From a virus, in the IMG/VR virus record IMGVR_UViG_3300013006_000083, positions 1-32,593 of that record: a DNA stretch of 32,593 bases. One strand, 5' to 3'. Every line of letters begins with the position of its first letter. Position 1 is the first letter of the stretch. Positions 8,381 through 16,212 of this stretch are shown piece after piece. A program made the position numbers and the translations under genes. Below the pieces are notes generated by a model, which saw only the letters and a list, made by a program, of their open reading frames with translations, was not told the DNA's origin and did no database searches.

Positions 8381-9694
8381 ATGGCACTTGTAAACCCAAA
8401 CATTGCGATGAGTTATCGCGCTCCTGAAATTCAGCAACCAAACATGTTGGCTGACTATGCTGCCATACAGCAGATTCAAGGTGGGCGGCAAGCGCAAGAA
8501 CTAAACGCGCTGAAGATGCAAGAAGCGCAAGCGGCGTTGACCGAACGTAACGCGCTTCGTGGCTTAGACCCATCGGCAGCGGATTACGAAAACCAGCTGT
8601 TTCGCGTAAACCCAACATTAGGAATTGCGTACCGCAAAGAAGCCGCGTCTACTGCCGCACAACAAGCAGCAACTACAGCCAGCCAAGCAGCGCAAGCAAA
8701 ATCTGCATTTGACCTCAAAGCCGCGCAACGTAAATTTGGCGATGATCTTAAACGCGGTTTGTCGGCAAATCCCTCGGACGAGAATATCATTGCATTTGGT
8801 CAAGATGCTGTGCTGCAAGGTTTGTACACGCCAGATCAAGTAAAGTCTACGGTTGATCAGTTGTTGGCGTTACCCGCTTCTGACCGTGTGCGTATTCTTT
8901 CGCAAGCAGGCGCAACTGCCGGGGAATTGCGGCCTGTTGCGGTGGGAAGCTCACTTATGACGCCGCAAGGTCAATTGCTTGCCACTGCACCTCGGCAGTC
9001 GCAGCTTCTTACGCCGGAAGAAGAAGCGCAAAAAGCACGGATTGCATTGGCTGGGCGCCCGCCCGCGCAACCTGTTGCGCCAACAATTACAACCATTGTT
9101 GACCCGCTTAACCCAAATCAAATGATCACTATTGACGCCCGCCGCTATAAAAGTGGTGGTGCTGGATCGCCAGGCGTTATTGGCGTAGCGGGTAAAGAGC
9201 CCGGTGCAGCGTTGCGCCAAAATAAAACAGAAGCCGGTAAGACACAGCTTGCGGATGATCTGGATAATCTTCGCGCGTCGTTTCAGGCTTTGGACACAAT
9301 GCGCGCAATTCCAAGCACAGAACGCAACGTAGTGTCTAATCTTATGTCGGCAACCGCTGCTTCCGGCGTAGGCCAAGCGCTCAGTAGAGCAGGCGGTAGC
9401 CCAGAGCAAGTTGAGCGCGATGTCATTAATAGCGCGCGGATGCGATTGGTCAATTCTATTAAAAATGCTACCGGCATGTCGGCGCAGCAACTTAACTCCA
9501 ATGTGGAATTGCAAACCATGTTGAAATCAATTTCTGACCCCGGTCAGTCTGTGCAAGCCGCTTTGCGTATCATTGATGACATTGACAACGCGTATGTTAA
9601 AGGTGATGGCAAGCTGCCTAAACGTGGCGCGCCTGCCGCTGCCGGCGCTGCGCCTGCGCCTAACATTGATGCGCTTCTCAACAAGTACAAATAA
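8381..9694 (+). CDS. Putative internal virion or ejection protein
   Basis: The ATG follows GGAGG with good spacing, 3 bases after the previous stop. The 437 residue product is mostly helical and rich in Ala and Gln (residues 30-130 contain AQELNALKMQEAQAALTERNAL and a run of AAQQAATTASQAAQA), with a Pro-rich middle and an Ala/Pro tail. Size, composition and position between a gp7-like and a larger ejection-type protein suggest an equivalent of P22 gp16 or gp20. I see no recognised catalytic motif. Confidence 0.6.
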   Translation: MALVNPNIAMSYRAPEIQQPNMLADYAAIQQIQGGRQAQELNALKMQEAQAALTERNALRGLDPSAADYENQLFRVNPTLGIAYRKEAASTAAQQAATTASQAAQAKSAFDLKAAQRKFGDDLKRGLSANPSDENIIAFGQDAVLQGLYTPDQVKSTVDQLLALPASDRVRILSQAGATAGELRPVAVGSSLMTPQGQLLATAPRQSQLLTPEEEAQKARIALAGRPPAQPVAPTITTIVDPLNPNQMITIDARRYKSGGAGSPGVIGVAGKEPGAALRQNKTEAGKTQLADDLDNLRASFQALDTMRAIPSTERNVVSNLMSATAASGVGQALSRAGGSPEQVERDVINSARMRLVNSIKNATGMSAQQLNSNVELQTMLKSISDPGQSVQAALRIIDDIDNAYVKGDGKLPKRGAPAAAGAAPAPNIDALLNKYK

Positions 9695-9696
9695 TC

Positions 9697-11340
9697 ATGG
9701 CAACTATCGAAGAACTCAGCGCGGCGTTGGTTAAAGCTGATGCAGCCGGTAACGCTGCGGATGCCAAAGCGTTTGCTGACGCTATTCGACAGATGCGCGT
9801 TGCCGCGCCTAGCAGCGGCGTCCCCACTGGCCGTGGGGGCGTCAACCAAATTCCAACTGAGCCAGGCGCTAACTTGGTGCCTACGGTTGCACCGCCGCTT
9901 TCTACGGCGGACAAAATTCGCGGCGTAATTGAAACGCCGTTTGCTGTTGGCGCGGCGGCGCTGTCCGGCATACCAATTTATTTGTCCGGCGCCGGTGGGC
10001 CAGAATTTCAACGCAAAGTTGCTGGCGAGATTCAATACCAACCCCGCACTCAATTGGCGCAAGAAGCGGTTGAATCAGTTGGCCGCGCGGCAGAAGCAGC
10101 AAAAATACCGCCGTACCTTTCTGGTGGTTTTGGTGGCGCTTTTGCGCCAAAAGTAATGCCTGCCGTCCGTGCAGTAACCGATGTCGCGCGCGCTGAAGGC
10201 GCGTTAGTCGGCAACGCTTTAGCAAACCCATTAGCCGCGCGCGGCGCGCGCATTGAAGCCGCAAATGTTGCCGGTTCTTATGCTGCCGCGCCAATCATAG
10301 ACGCCGCGCAAGCCGCGCAACGAATTGGCGCTGCGGTGCCGCCAGCTATTTCAAACCCAACTACATCCAACGTATTGATGGGCAAAATTGTTGGGCCAGA
10401 ATTAAAAGCAAAATTTGCCAAGGTCAATGAAACAGCAGTCACGGATGCTATTCGTAAAGACTTAGGTCTTGAGCCTAGCGCACGGCTAAACGCCAGCGCA
10501 ATAGATCAGGCGTTAGACACCGCAGGTAAACCCTACGATGCGGTTAAAAAAATTAAAATGCTGACGCCCGACGCCGATTTCATAGCGCAACTTCAAAGCC
10601 TAAAAAAACCTGCTTCGGCGGTTTCCAAAGGCCGCGTTGAAGCCGCAAATACTTTGATCGACAACATGACGAATGAAATAAGCCTCGGCCGAAGCGGCGT
10701 TGATGTGCTTAACGACATTCGCACGCTTCGCAAAGAAGCCGTTGACGTTTACAAACGTAGAGACAAAGGTGTCAACCCACCATCAGCCCCTGAAATGGCC
10801 GAAGCTGAAACGCGCATGGGCATTGCCGACGCGTATGAAAAATTGATTGATGCAAACGTAACAGACCCAAAAGTGTTGGCCGGCATTCAAGCAGCGCGAA
10901 CTAAGCAAGCGCAAATTTATCAGCACGCCCGCGCTTTAGATTACGGCCAAGAAAAAATTGACCCGCAAGCGTATGTCAAAATGAACCAAGAAAGCAGAGG
11001 CCGGATAACAGGCGTTGGCGCCGACATTGCTAAGGCGGCGGCTAATTTTCCTGAATATTTCACGCTGGCCCCCGCCGATGTTGGCGGTTTGCCTCGGCTT
11101 TCGCGGGGTAGCATTGGCGGTGCTTTTGGTGCTGCTTTGGGCGCACCGCTTGGCCCTGCCGGCGCAGCGGCGGGTTTGGCTACCGGCATCGCTGCTGGCA
11201 GCACGATAAGTGGGCTTGCGGCCAAGCGCATGGCAACGCCAGCGTATCAAGCCGCAAATGCTATGCCGAAGGACTACCGGCCAGTTAATGCGTTGCGGCC
11301 TTCAGAAGTACAAATTCAGAACGCTTTGATCGGAAAATAA
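9697..11340 (+). CDS. Putative large ejection protein with C-terminal hydrophobic segment
   Basis: This is a 547 residue protein. Residues 1-33 (IEELSAALVKADAAGNAADA) form a short helical-pair module that occurs at the start of many phage internal virion proteins. A Pro-rich linker, a hydrophobic segment near 80-100, a long helical centre (DNMTNEISLGRSGVDVLNDI) and a Gly/Ala-rich membrane-compatible stretch near 465-505 (GGAFGAALGAPLGPAGAAAG) follow. This fits a protein carried in the head and inserted into the cell envelope during DNA delivery. No lytic transglycosylase motif is evident. Confidence 0.6.
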   Translation: MATIEELSAALVKADAAGNAADAKAFADAIRQMRVAAPSSGVPTGRGGVNQIPTEPGANLVPTVAPPLSTADKIRGVIETPFAVGAAALSGIPIYLSGAGGPEFQRKVAGEIQYQPRTQLAQEAVESVGRAAEAAKIPPYLSGGFGGAFAPKVMPAVRAVTDVARAEGALVGNALANPLAARGARIEAANVAGSYAAAPIIDAAQAAQRIGAAVPPAISNPTTSNVLMGKIVGPELKAKFAKVNETAVTDAIRKDLGLEPSARLNASAIDQALDTAGKPYDAVKKIKMLTPDADFIAQLQSLKKPASAVSKGRVEAANTLIDNMTNEISLGRSGVDVLNDIRTLRKEAVDVYKRRDKGVNPPSAPEMAEAETRMGIADAYEKLIDANVTDPKVLAGIQAARTKQAQIYQHARALDYGQEKIDPQAYVKMNQESRGRITGVGADIAKAAANFPEYFTLAPADVGGLPRLSRGSIGGAFGAALGAPLGPAGAAAGLATGIAAGSTISGLAAKRMATPAYQAANAMPKDYRPVNALRPSEVQIQNALIGK

Positions 11341-11342
11341 AC

Positions 11343-12020
11343 ATGGCATCACTTTCCCCGACCCCCAAGCTACAGTTCTTCGGAACTGACGGTCTGCCTC
11401 TTGTGGGCGGTAAGCTGTACACCTACCAAGCGGGCACGACAACGCCTATCGCTACATACACCGACTACACCGGCGTCACGCAGAACACCAACCCGATTAT
11501 TTTGGACTCGGCGGGCCAAGCGAATGTGTGGCTGACTGACACGACCACCTACAAGTACATCCTAAAAACCGCCGCCGAGGTGACCTTGTTTACGGTGGAC
11601 TATGTGTCCGTGCCCGTCACCGCCAACTCGTTTGCATCGCCCCCGCCCATTGGCAGCAGCACACCCAACGAAGGCACCTTTACCAATCTAAATGTGGTGG
11701 ACTTGCTGACGCTGGAGTCCACGGGCGCGGCGATTTTGAACGTGGGCACCACGGGTGAGCGCCCCGTAGTGGCCGAAGAGGGCATGGTTCGCTACAATAG
11801 CACCACGACCAAGTTTGAAGGCTATAACGGCGCTTGGGGCGCGTTAGGCGGCGGTGCAACTGGTGGCGGTTCGGATACGGTGTTCTTTGAAAACAGCTTG
11901 ACTGTGGCAGTGAATTACACCATCCCTTCCGACAAGAACGCCGGTACTTTTGGGCCTGTCACCATAGCTAACAGCATCACCGTGACCGTACCGGCCACCA
12001 GCGTCTGGTCAATCGTTTAA
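11343..12020 (+). CDS. Tailspike or fibre protein with virion-binding N-terminal domain
   Basis: The first 95 residues match the common phage tailspike attachment pattern: LQFFGTDGLPLVGGKLYTYQ, AGTTTPIATYTDYTG, NPIILDSAGQANVWL and TTYKYILKTA. A linker and short repeats follow, then a beta-rich C-terminus ending TVTVPATSVWSIV, like the C-terminus of the fibre gene ending at 6980. At 225 residues it is short for a tailspike and carries no enzyme domain; it may act as an anchor for the fibre proteins encoded next. Confidence 0.75.
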   Translation: MASLSPTPKLQFFGTDGLPLVGGKLYTYQAGTTTPIATYTDYTGVTQNTNPIILDSAGQANVWLTDTTTYKYILKTAAEVTLFTVDYVSVPVTANSFASPPPIGSSTPNEGTFTNLNVVDLLTLESTGAAILNVGTTGERPVVAEEGMVRYNSTTTKFEGYNGAWGALGGGATGGGSDTVFFENSLTVAVNYTIPSDKNAGTFGPVTIANSITVTVPATSVWSIV

Positions 12021-12029
12021 GGAATTAAT

Positions 12030-12527
12030 ATGCCGTTAAAATTAAATGCTACGGGTGGCGGTTCGGTTAGCATTGACCCGCCAGCCACAGTCAGCAACTT
12101 CACGGCAACAATGCCAGCGGCCACGGGCACTGTAGTCCTTGATTCGGCTACACAGACGCTAACCAATAAAACGCTGACCACACCAAACATCAACTCGGCG
12201 CAATTTGCCACCGTGACCGGCACAGCGCCAATTTACCCCTGCCGCGCCTGGGTAAACTTTGACGGCACTGGCACCGTGGCAATTCGTGGCAGTGGAAATG
12301 TGACAAGCATCACGGATAACGGAACTGGCGACTATACAGTGAACTTTACAACTGCTATGCCTGATGTAAATTACGCCATTACCGCTTTTGCTGCGCTGTC
12401 TTCGCAATCGGGCAACTTTGCAGTTACCGGCCCAGCCACATTCAGTACTACAAGTGTGCAGTTCAATACGCGAACCACTCAGAATGTGGCCGATGCACCT
12501 ATTGTGGGTATCGCAGTTTTCCGATAA
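12030..12527 (+). CDS. Tail fibre module protein, first copy
   Basis: The 165 residue protein has the fibre motif ATQTLTNKTLTTPNINSAQF followed by a receptor-end domain, RAWVNFDGTGTVAIRGSGNV and SITDNGTGDYTVNFTTAMPD, typical of small phage tail proteins. The central part is nearly identical to the protein encoded at 13275-13712. GGAAT precedes the ATG. It is the first gene of a duplicated three-gene cassette (see 12537 and 12713). Confidence 0.75.
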   Translation: MPLKLNATGGGSVSIDPPATVSNFTATMPAATGTVVLDSATQTLTNKTLTTPNINSAQFATVTGTAPIYPCRAWVNFDGTGTVAIRGSGNVTSITDNGTGDYTVNFTTAMPDVNYAITAFAALSSQSGNFAVTGPATFSTTSVQFNTRTTQNVADAPIVGIAVFR

Positions 12528-12536
12528 GGGCCAACC

Positions 12537-12722
12537 ATGCACCAACGAATAATCTACCCCACCGACGATGGCGTTGCCATCATTGTCCCCGCCGCCGAGT
12601 GCGGCCTGACAATCGAAGAGATCGCAGCCAAAGACGTGCCAACGGGTAAGCCCTACCAGATTGTGGATGTTGCAGACATTCCATCAGACCGCACATTTAG
12701 AGGAGCATGGACATGGGCATAG
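12537..12722 (+). CDS. Tail assembly chaperone-like protein, N-terminal half, copy 1
   Basis: The 61 residue product (HQRIIYPTDDGVAIIVPAAE ... DRTFRGAWTWA) resembles the N-terminal half of phage proteins that I know as single chains of about 110-130 residues located after fibre genes, where the FRxAW motif is followed directly by a MxKAxxIHxxRxR-type helix. Here that second half is in a separate overlapping reading frame (12713-12937). Function is unproven; a role in fibre folding or assembly is inferred from position. Confidence 0.6.
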   Translation: MHQRIIYPTDDGVAIIVPAAECGLTIEEIAAKDVPTGKPYQIVDVADIPSDRTFRGAWTWA

Positions 12723-12937
12723 TAATTGACTTGGGCAAGGCCAAAAATATCGCACACGGCGTTCGGCGCGGTGCGCGGTCGGTAGAATTTGCACCATTGG
12801 ATGTAAAGGCTAGCATCCCCAGTGAAGCGGCAGCAGCCGAAGCCGCCCGCCAACTGGTGCGCGACAAATACGCAGCCATGCAAACGGCTATTGACGCCGC
12901 AACAACACCAGAACAAATTAAGGCGGCAATGCCATGA
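12713..12937 (+). CDS. Tail assembly chaperone-like protein, C-terminal half, copy 1
   Basis: The ATG at 12713 is chosen over 12707 because AGAGGAG ends 7 bases before it and the same site is conserved in copy 2. The 74 residue protein starts MGIVIDLGKAKNIAHGVRRG and is a helical Ala-rich chain (EAARQLVRDKYAAMQTAIDA). It overlaps the upstream partner by 10 bases in the -1 frame and the next gene as ATGA. It corresponds to the second half of a chaperone-like protein that is usually one chain; no enzyme motif. Confidence 0.6.
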   Translation: MGIVIDLGKAKNIAHGVRRGARSVEFAPLDVKASIPSEAAAAEAARQLVRDKYAAMQTAIDAATTPEQIKAAMP

Positions 12938-13263
12938 CCACAAAAATTGACGGCAACAACGGCGTCTTGCAGTCGTATGACTACCAGGTTCTGACGACTG
13001 GGTTCTCGTACACCTTTGCGTCTGGCATCACCACGCTGATCATCAACCCAGCGGGGACGCTGGCAACGGGCACGGTCACTATGCCAGCCGCCCCCGCAGA
13101 TGGCATGGTAGTCGCGCTTAGTTCAACGCAAATTATTACCCTTTTAACAGTAAGCGCAAACACCGGCCAAAGCATCGTCAACGCGGTGACTACGCTTGCG
13201 GCGGGGGGCGGCGCTAATTACATTTACCGATTGACAAATACCACTTGGTATCGCACAGCATAA
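12934..13263 (+). CDS. Small tail fibre domain protein
   Basis: The 109 residue protein starts in an ATGA overlap. It is a single beta-rich domain (TTLIINPAGTLATGTVTMPA, MVVALSSTQIITLLTVSAN, ending YRLTNTTWYRTA). The same type of domain is found at the C-termini of larger phage fibres, so this may be an independent tip or capping protein inserted between the two copies of the fibre cassette. Confidence 0.6.
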   Translation: MTTKIDGNNGVLQSYDYQVLTTGFSYTFASGITTLIINPAGTLATGTVTMPAAPADGMVVALSSTQIITLLTVSANTGQSIVNAVTTLAAGGGANYIYRLTNTTWYRTA

Positions 13264-13274
13264 AAGGATAAGCC

Positions 13275-13712
13275 ATGCCAATAACAATCAACGGAAGCGG
13301 CACCATCACTGGTGCATCAACGCTGGCGACAACTGTTGCCAGCCCCACGCTGACCACACCGAACATCAACTCAGCGCAGTTTGCCACGGTGACCGGCACA
13401 GCGCCTCTGTATGCCGCTAGAGCATGGGTAAACTTTAATGGCACTGGCACTGTGGCTATTCGTGCAAGTGGGAATGTGTCAAGCATTACGGATAATGGTA
13501 CGGGTGATTACACCGTCAACTTTACGACTGCAATCGCTGATGCTAATTATTCTGCGGTAGGCACTGCTGGTTTTGCAACGGCTTCAAGACTTTATATATT
13601 GCAATCTCAATATGCCGCAGCCCCAACAACCAGTGCTTTACGCCTTACTGTTGCGGGGGATACCTCAACCGCATTAGACCCTGATTATGTAAACATGGCA
13701 ATCTTCCGCTGA
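13275..13712 (+). CDS. Tail fibre module protein, second copy
   Basis: The 145 residue protein is a paralogue of the one at 12030-12527. The section SPTLTTPNINSAQFATVTGT and the AWVNFNGTGTVAIRASGNVS and SITDNGTGDYTVNFTTA stretches match nearly residue for residue, while the N-terminal 25 and C-terminal 50 residues differ. The DNA is also closely similar (13349-13407 against 12173-12231 differ at only a handful of positions). Divergent ends around a conserved core fit domain shuffling of receptor-binding parts. Confidence 0.75.
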   Translation: MPITINGSGTITGASTLATTVASPTLTTPNINSAQFATVTGTAPLYAARAWVNFNGTGTVAIRASGNVSSITDNGTGDYTVNFTTAIADANYSAVGTAGFATASRLYILQSQYAAAPTTSALRLTVAGDTSTALDPDYVNMAIFR

Positions 13713-13721
13713 AAGAACACT

Positions 13722-13895
13722 ATGCAAAGAATTATCTACAAGACAGCAGACGGCGGCGTAGCCGTCATCGTCCCCGCAGACACCATTGAAGCCTGCATGA
13801 AAGACATTCCAGAGGGCGCTGAGTACGCCATCGTGGACACAGCAGACATTCCAGAAGACCGTACATTTCGAGGAGCGTGGACATGGGCATCGTAA
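13722..13895 (+). CDS. Tail assembly chaperone-like protein, N-terminal half, copy 2
   Basis: This 57 residue ORF (MQRIIYKTADGGVAVIVPAD ... DRTFRGAWTWAS) is the paralogue of 12537-12722, with the same final FRGAWTWA motif and the same -1 frame overlap with its partner. The conserved layout in both copies argues that it is a real gene despite its size. It lacks an insertion of about 7 residues (around IEEIAAKDVP) present in copy 1. Confidence 0.65.
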   Translation: MQRIIYKTADGGVAVIVPADTIEACMKDIPEGAEYAIVDTADIPEDRTFRGAWTWAS

Positions 13896-14116
13896 TCGAC
13901 CTGACCAAAGCCAAAGTCATCACGCATGATGCACGCCGTGCTGCACGCTCTGCTGAGTTTGCGCCGCTAGATGTGAAGGCTACCATCCCATCTGAGGCCG
14001 CAGCCGCTGAAGAAGCGCGTGCTGCTGTCCGTACCAAGTACGCCGACATCCAAACGGCTGTTGACGCTGCCGCTGATGTGGCCGCGTTGAAGGGCATCAT
14101 GGAGCAATTGGTGTGA
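13883..14116 (+). CDS. Tail assembly chaperone-like protein, C-terminal half, copy 2
   Basis: This 77 residue paralogue of 12713-12937 begins MGIVIDLTKAKVITHDARRA and continues ARSAEFAPLDVKATIPSEAA. The start at 13883 has GAGGAG 7 bases upstream, exactly as in copy 1; there the alternative ATG of copy 1 is a GTG, which supports the inner start. It overlaps the partner by 13 bases and the following gene as GTGA. Confidence 0.62.
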   Translation: MGIVIDLTKAKVITHDARRAARSAEFAPLDVKATIPSEAAAAEEARAAVRTKYADIQTAVDAAADVAALKGIMEQLV

Positions 14117-15102
14117 GTTTACTGGCCGTACAAGGGGGCGCTACCGGCACAGGTACGGTCACCCTGTTAGCCCCTGTCACAAACACAAACCGCACGTTGA
14201 CACTGCCTGATGAAACAACTACGGTAGTTGGTACAGACGCAACCCAGACGCTGACAAACAAAAGCATAGCTGTTACACAATTAACAGGCACTCTTCCTGT
14301 TGCCAACGGCGGCACTGGCGCTGCCACGCTGACAGCAAACAATGTGCTGCTTGGAAATGGCACATCAGCTTTGCAGGCTGTAGCGCCAGGCACTACAGGA
14401 AATGTGCTCACATCTAACGGGACAACATGGCAAAGTACTGCCCCAGGAGGCGGCGCGTATGTTGGCGATAGAGGCCAAGTATTTACAAGCTCTGGAACAT
14501 TTACTGTACCTACGGGAGTCACAGCAGTCAAAGTAACTGTCATTGGTGGCGGGGGTAGCGGGGGCAATGTTACAGGCACAGGTTCGGCTGCTGGCGGTGG
14601 TGGTGGTGGTGGTGTTGCTATTGAATTTGTTACCGGACTCACACCTGGCGGCACTGTAACCGTAACGGTTGGCGGTGTTGCTGGCACATCTTCATTTGGC
14701 GCATTTTGTTCAGCTACTGGGGGCGCAACCGCTGCAACCGTAACTGCTAATACCACCGCAGGTGCGGCAGGCGCTGGAGGCGCAGGGTCTGGTGGAGATA
14801 TAAATATATCTGGGGGCGCTGGGTCGGCGGGTAATGTGACCGGCACTAGCGGCGCTGGTTCTGGCGGCGGGTCGTCTGGATTAAGTGCTGCTAGAACAGC
14901 CTTTGCCATTGACGGCTCTACACAGGTTTCCTTTCCAGGCTCTGGATATTTAGGTGGTGTGGGGGGTATAGGCACTCCTAGTGGTGGTAATGGAACTGCG
15001 GCGACCGGATTTGGCAATGGTGGGGGTGGTGCGTATGCTGACACTGCTACCGACCGCACTGGCGGCGCGGGTTCTGGCGGTATTGTTGTTGTGGAGTTTT
15101 AA
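14113..15102 (+). CDS. Glycine-rich tail fibre adhesin
   Basis: Start is GTG at 14113, overlapping the preceding stop. Residues 1-110 are a fibre shaft with DATQTLTNKSIAVTQLTGTL and VANGGTGAATLTANNVLLGN motifs. From about residue 120 a C-terminal domain begins with GTFTVPTGVTAVKVTVIGGG and carries many glycine runs (SAAGGGGGGGVAIEF), ending GGAGSGGIVVVEF. This is the glycine-rich phage fibre tip domain, probably made of polyglycine helices that display receptor-binding loops. It is the best candidate for the host-range determinant. Confidence 0.78.
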   Translation: MSLLAVQGGATGTGTVTLLAPVTNTNRTLTLPDETTTVVGTDATQTLTNKSIAVTQLTGTLPVANGGTGAATLTANNVLLGNGTSALQAVAPGTTGNVLTSNGTTWQSTAPGGGAYVGDRGQVFTSSGTFTVPTGVTAVKVTVIGGGGSGGNVTGTGSAAGGGGGGGVAIEFVTGLTPGGTVTVTVGGVAGTSSFGAFCSATGGATAATVTANTTAGAAGAGGAGSGGDINISGGAGSAGNVTGTSGAGSGGGSSGLSAARTAFAIDGSTQVSFPGSGYLGGVGGIGTPSGGNGTAATGFGNGGGGAYADTATDRTGGAGSGGIVVVEF

Positions 15103-15104
15103 AC

Positions 15105-15353
15105 ATGAAAAACGCGTTAATTTCCCCAAACGAACAAGTTTCATACATCTCTGCATGGGATGGGCAAAAGCCTGTTTACACTGTACTCGGCCAGCGCGTG
15201 GCAGAAGTTGCAGACGCTCAGTTTGAAGTTGCTCCACCATTGTTCTGGCTTGCATGCGCGGATGATGTAACCGCAATAAGCTTTTACTACGATGCAACAA
15301 GTCTGACAATCGTTCAGATTCCAGAGTCGCCACCAAAACCTGAATTGATTTAA
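15105..15353 (+). CDS. Small protein following the fibre adhesin, unknown function
   Basis: The 82 residue protein (MKNALISPNEQVSYISAWDG) is preceded by GGAG inside the end of the adhesin gene. It is compact, with aromatic residues in ISFYYDATSLTIV and PPLFWLACADDV. Short proteins of this type follow glycine-rich fibre genes in several phages and may be assembly factors, but I cannot name a family with certainty. Confidence 0.6.
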   Translation: MKNALISPNEQVSYISAWDGQKPVYTVLGQRVAEVADAQFEVAPPLFWLACADDVTAISFYYDATSLTIVQIPESPPKPELI

Positions 15354-15396
15354 TCTCTTAAAAGTATTTTTTGAATTTGTTTTCTGAAGGCAAGCT

Positions 15397-15624
15397 ATGA
15401 CCGAAGATGTGACGCACCGCGAAATCTATGACCGCCTGGTGGCTGTCGAGGGGAAGGTGGACGCGCTGACCAAAAGCACCGCTGATGTCACGGCCGCGTT
15501 TGCTGCGGCTCGCGGCGCTTTTGTGGTGCTCGAAACGCTTGGCAAGCTAGCCAAGCCATTGCTGTGGCTGGGTGGCCTGTTTGCGGCCACTGCGGCCTTC
15601 TGGGATCACTTCAAGGCACGCTGA
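15397..15624 (+). CDS. Single-pass membrane protein, possible lysis accessory
   Basis: This 75 residue protein has a charged N-terminal helix (THREIYDRLVAVEGKVDALT, likely coiled coil) and one hydrophobic segment near residues 50-68 (KPLLWLGGLFAATAAFW) ending HFKAR. A GAAGG site precedes the ATG. Its position at the start of the lysis block suggests an antiholin, a holin of the one-helix type or a membrane anchor. The choice is not decidable from sequence. Confidence 0.6.
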   Translation: MTEDVTHREIYDRLVAVEGKVDALTKSTADVTAAFAAARGAFVVLETLGKLAKPLLWLGGLFAATAAFWDHFKAR

Positions 15625-15625
15625 G

Positions 15626-15745
15626 ATGGAAGCGCTGCCGCCGCCACCGCCAGCAGCCAAATCGCCCATCTTTGAGTGCATCAAATGGACGTGGACACCT
15701 GACCGGCTGCTGGTCTGGTGCTTGCAGTGGAGAGTCAAGAAATGA
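15626..15745 (+). CDS. 39-residue proline- and tryptophan-rich small protein
   Basis: An uninterrupted ORF encodes MEALPPPPPAAKSPIFECIK followed by a Trp-rich basic end (WTWTPDRLLVWCLQWRVKK). It starts one base after the previous stop and ends in an ATGA overlap with the next gene, so it fills the gap exactly. The C-terminal part is amphipathic rather than a clear membrane span. A lysis or membrane role is only a guess. Expression needs confirmation. Confidence 0.5.
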   Translation: MEALPPPPPAAKSPIFECIKWTWTPDRLLVWCLQWRVKK

Positions 15746-16212
15746 TCGACCCTCTAACGGCCCTAGCAGGCATACAGGCAGCAGTTGCGCTGATTAAGAA
15801 GGTCAGCAAGACCGTTGATGACGTGTCCTCGCTCGGGCCTGTTCTGGGCAAGTATTTCGACGCGAAGTCCACGGCCACCAAGGCTGTTGTTCAGGCCAAG
15901 AAATCCAAGTCATCAATGGGCACGGCCATCCAGATTGAAATGGCCTTGGATCAAGCCAAGCGCTTTGAGGATGAGTTGCAACTGCTGTTCATGCAGGCGG
16001 GGAAAATAGATGTCTGGAACCGTATTAAGTCTCGTGCAGCAGCGATGGACGTAGAGTCTGCCCATGACGCCAGACGTGAGCGCGAGGCGGCAAACAAACG
16101 CAAAGCAGAAATGGATGAGGCCATCGAACTTACGCTGTTGGCGGTCATCTTCTTCAGCTTGGTCGGGGTGATCTTGTACTTCACCATCGGCATCCTTGAG
16201 CAGCAAAGATGA
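15742..16212 (+). CDS. Coiled-coil protein with C-terminal membrane anchor
   Basis: The ATG at 15742 (ATGA overlap) is chosen over an in-frame start 24 bases upstream, which would run through the 39-residue ORF. The 156 residue protein has a helical Ala/Lys-rich N-terminus (DPLTALAGIQAAVALIKKVS), a charged helix (RREREAANKRKAEMDEAIEL) and a C-terminal membrane span (LLAVIFFSLVGVILYFTIGI). Similar tail-anchored proteins occur in phage lysis regions; the function is unknown. Confidence 0.65.
   Translation: MIDPLTALAGIQAAVALIKKVSKTVDDVSSLGPVLGKYFDAKSTATKAVVQAKKSKSSMGTAIQIEMALDQAKRFEDELQLLFMQAGKIDVWNRIKSRAAAMDVESAHDARREREAANKRKAEMDEAIELTLLAVIFFSLVGVILYFTIGILEQQR

Noticed and set aside
11343-12020. 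Tailspike with enzymatic (depolymerase) domain
   Set aside because: Only the attachment domain and a short tail are present; no beta-helix enzyme region of the needed size.
14097-15059. 320-residue minus-strand ORF rich in proline
   Set aside because: It is the complement of glycine codons in the fibre adhesin; composition is an artefact of the GGN repeats.
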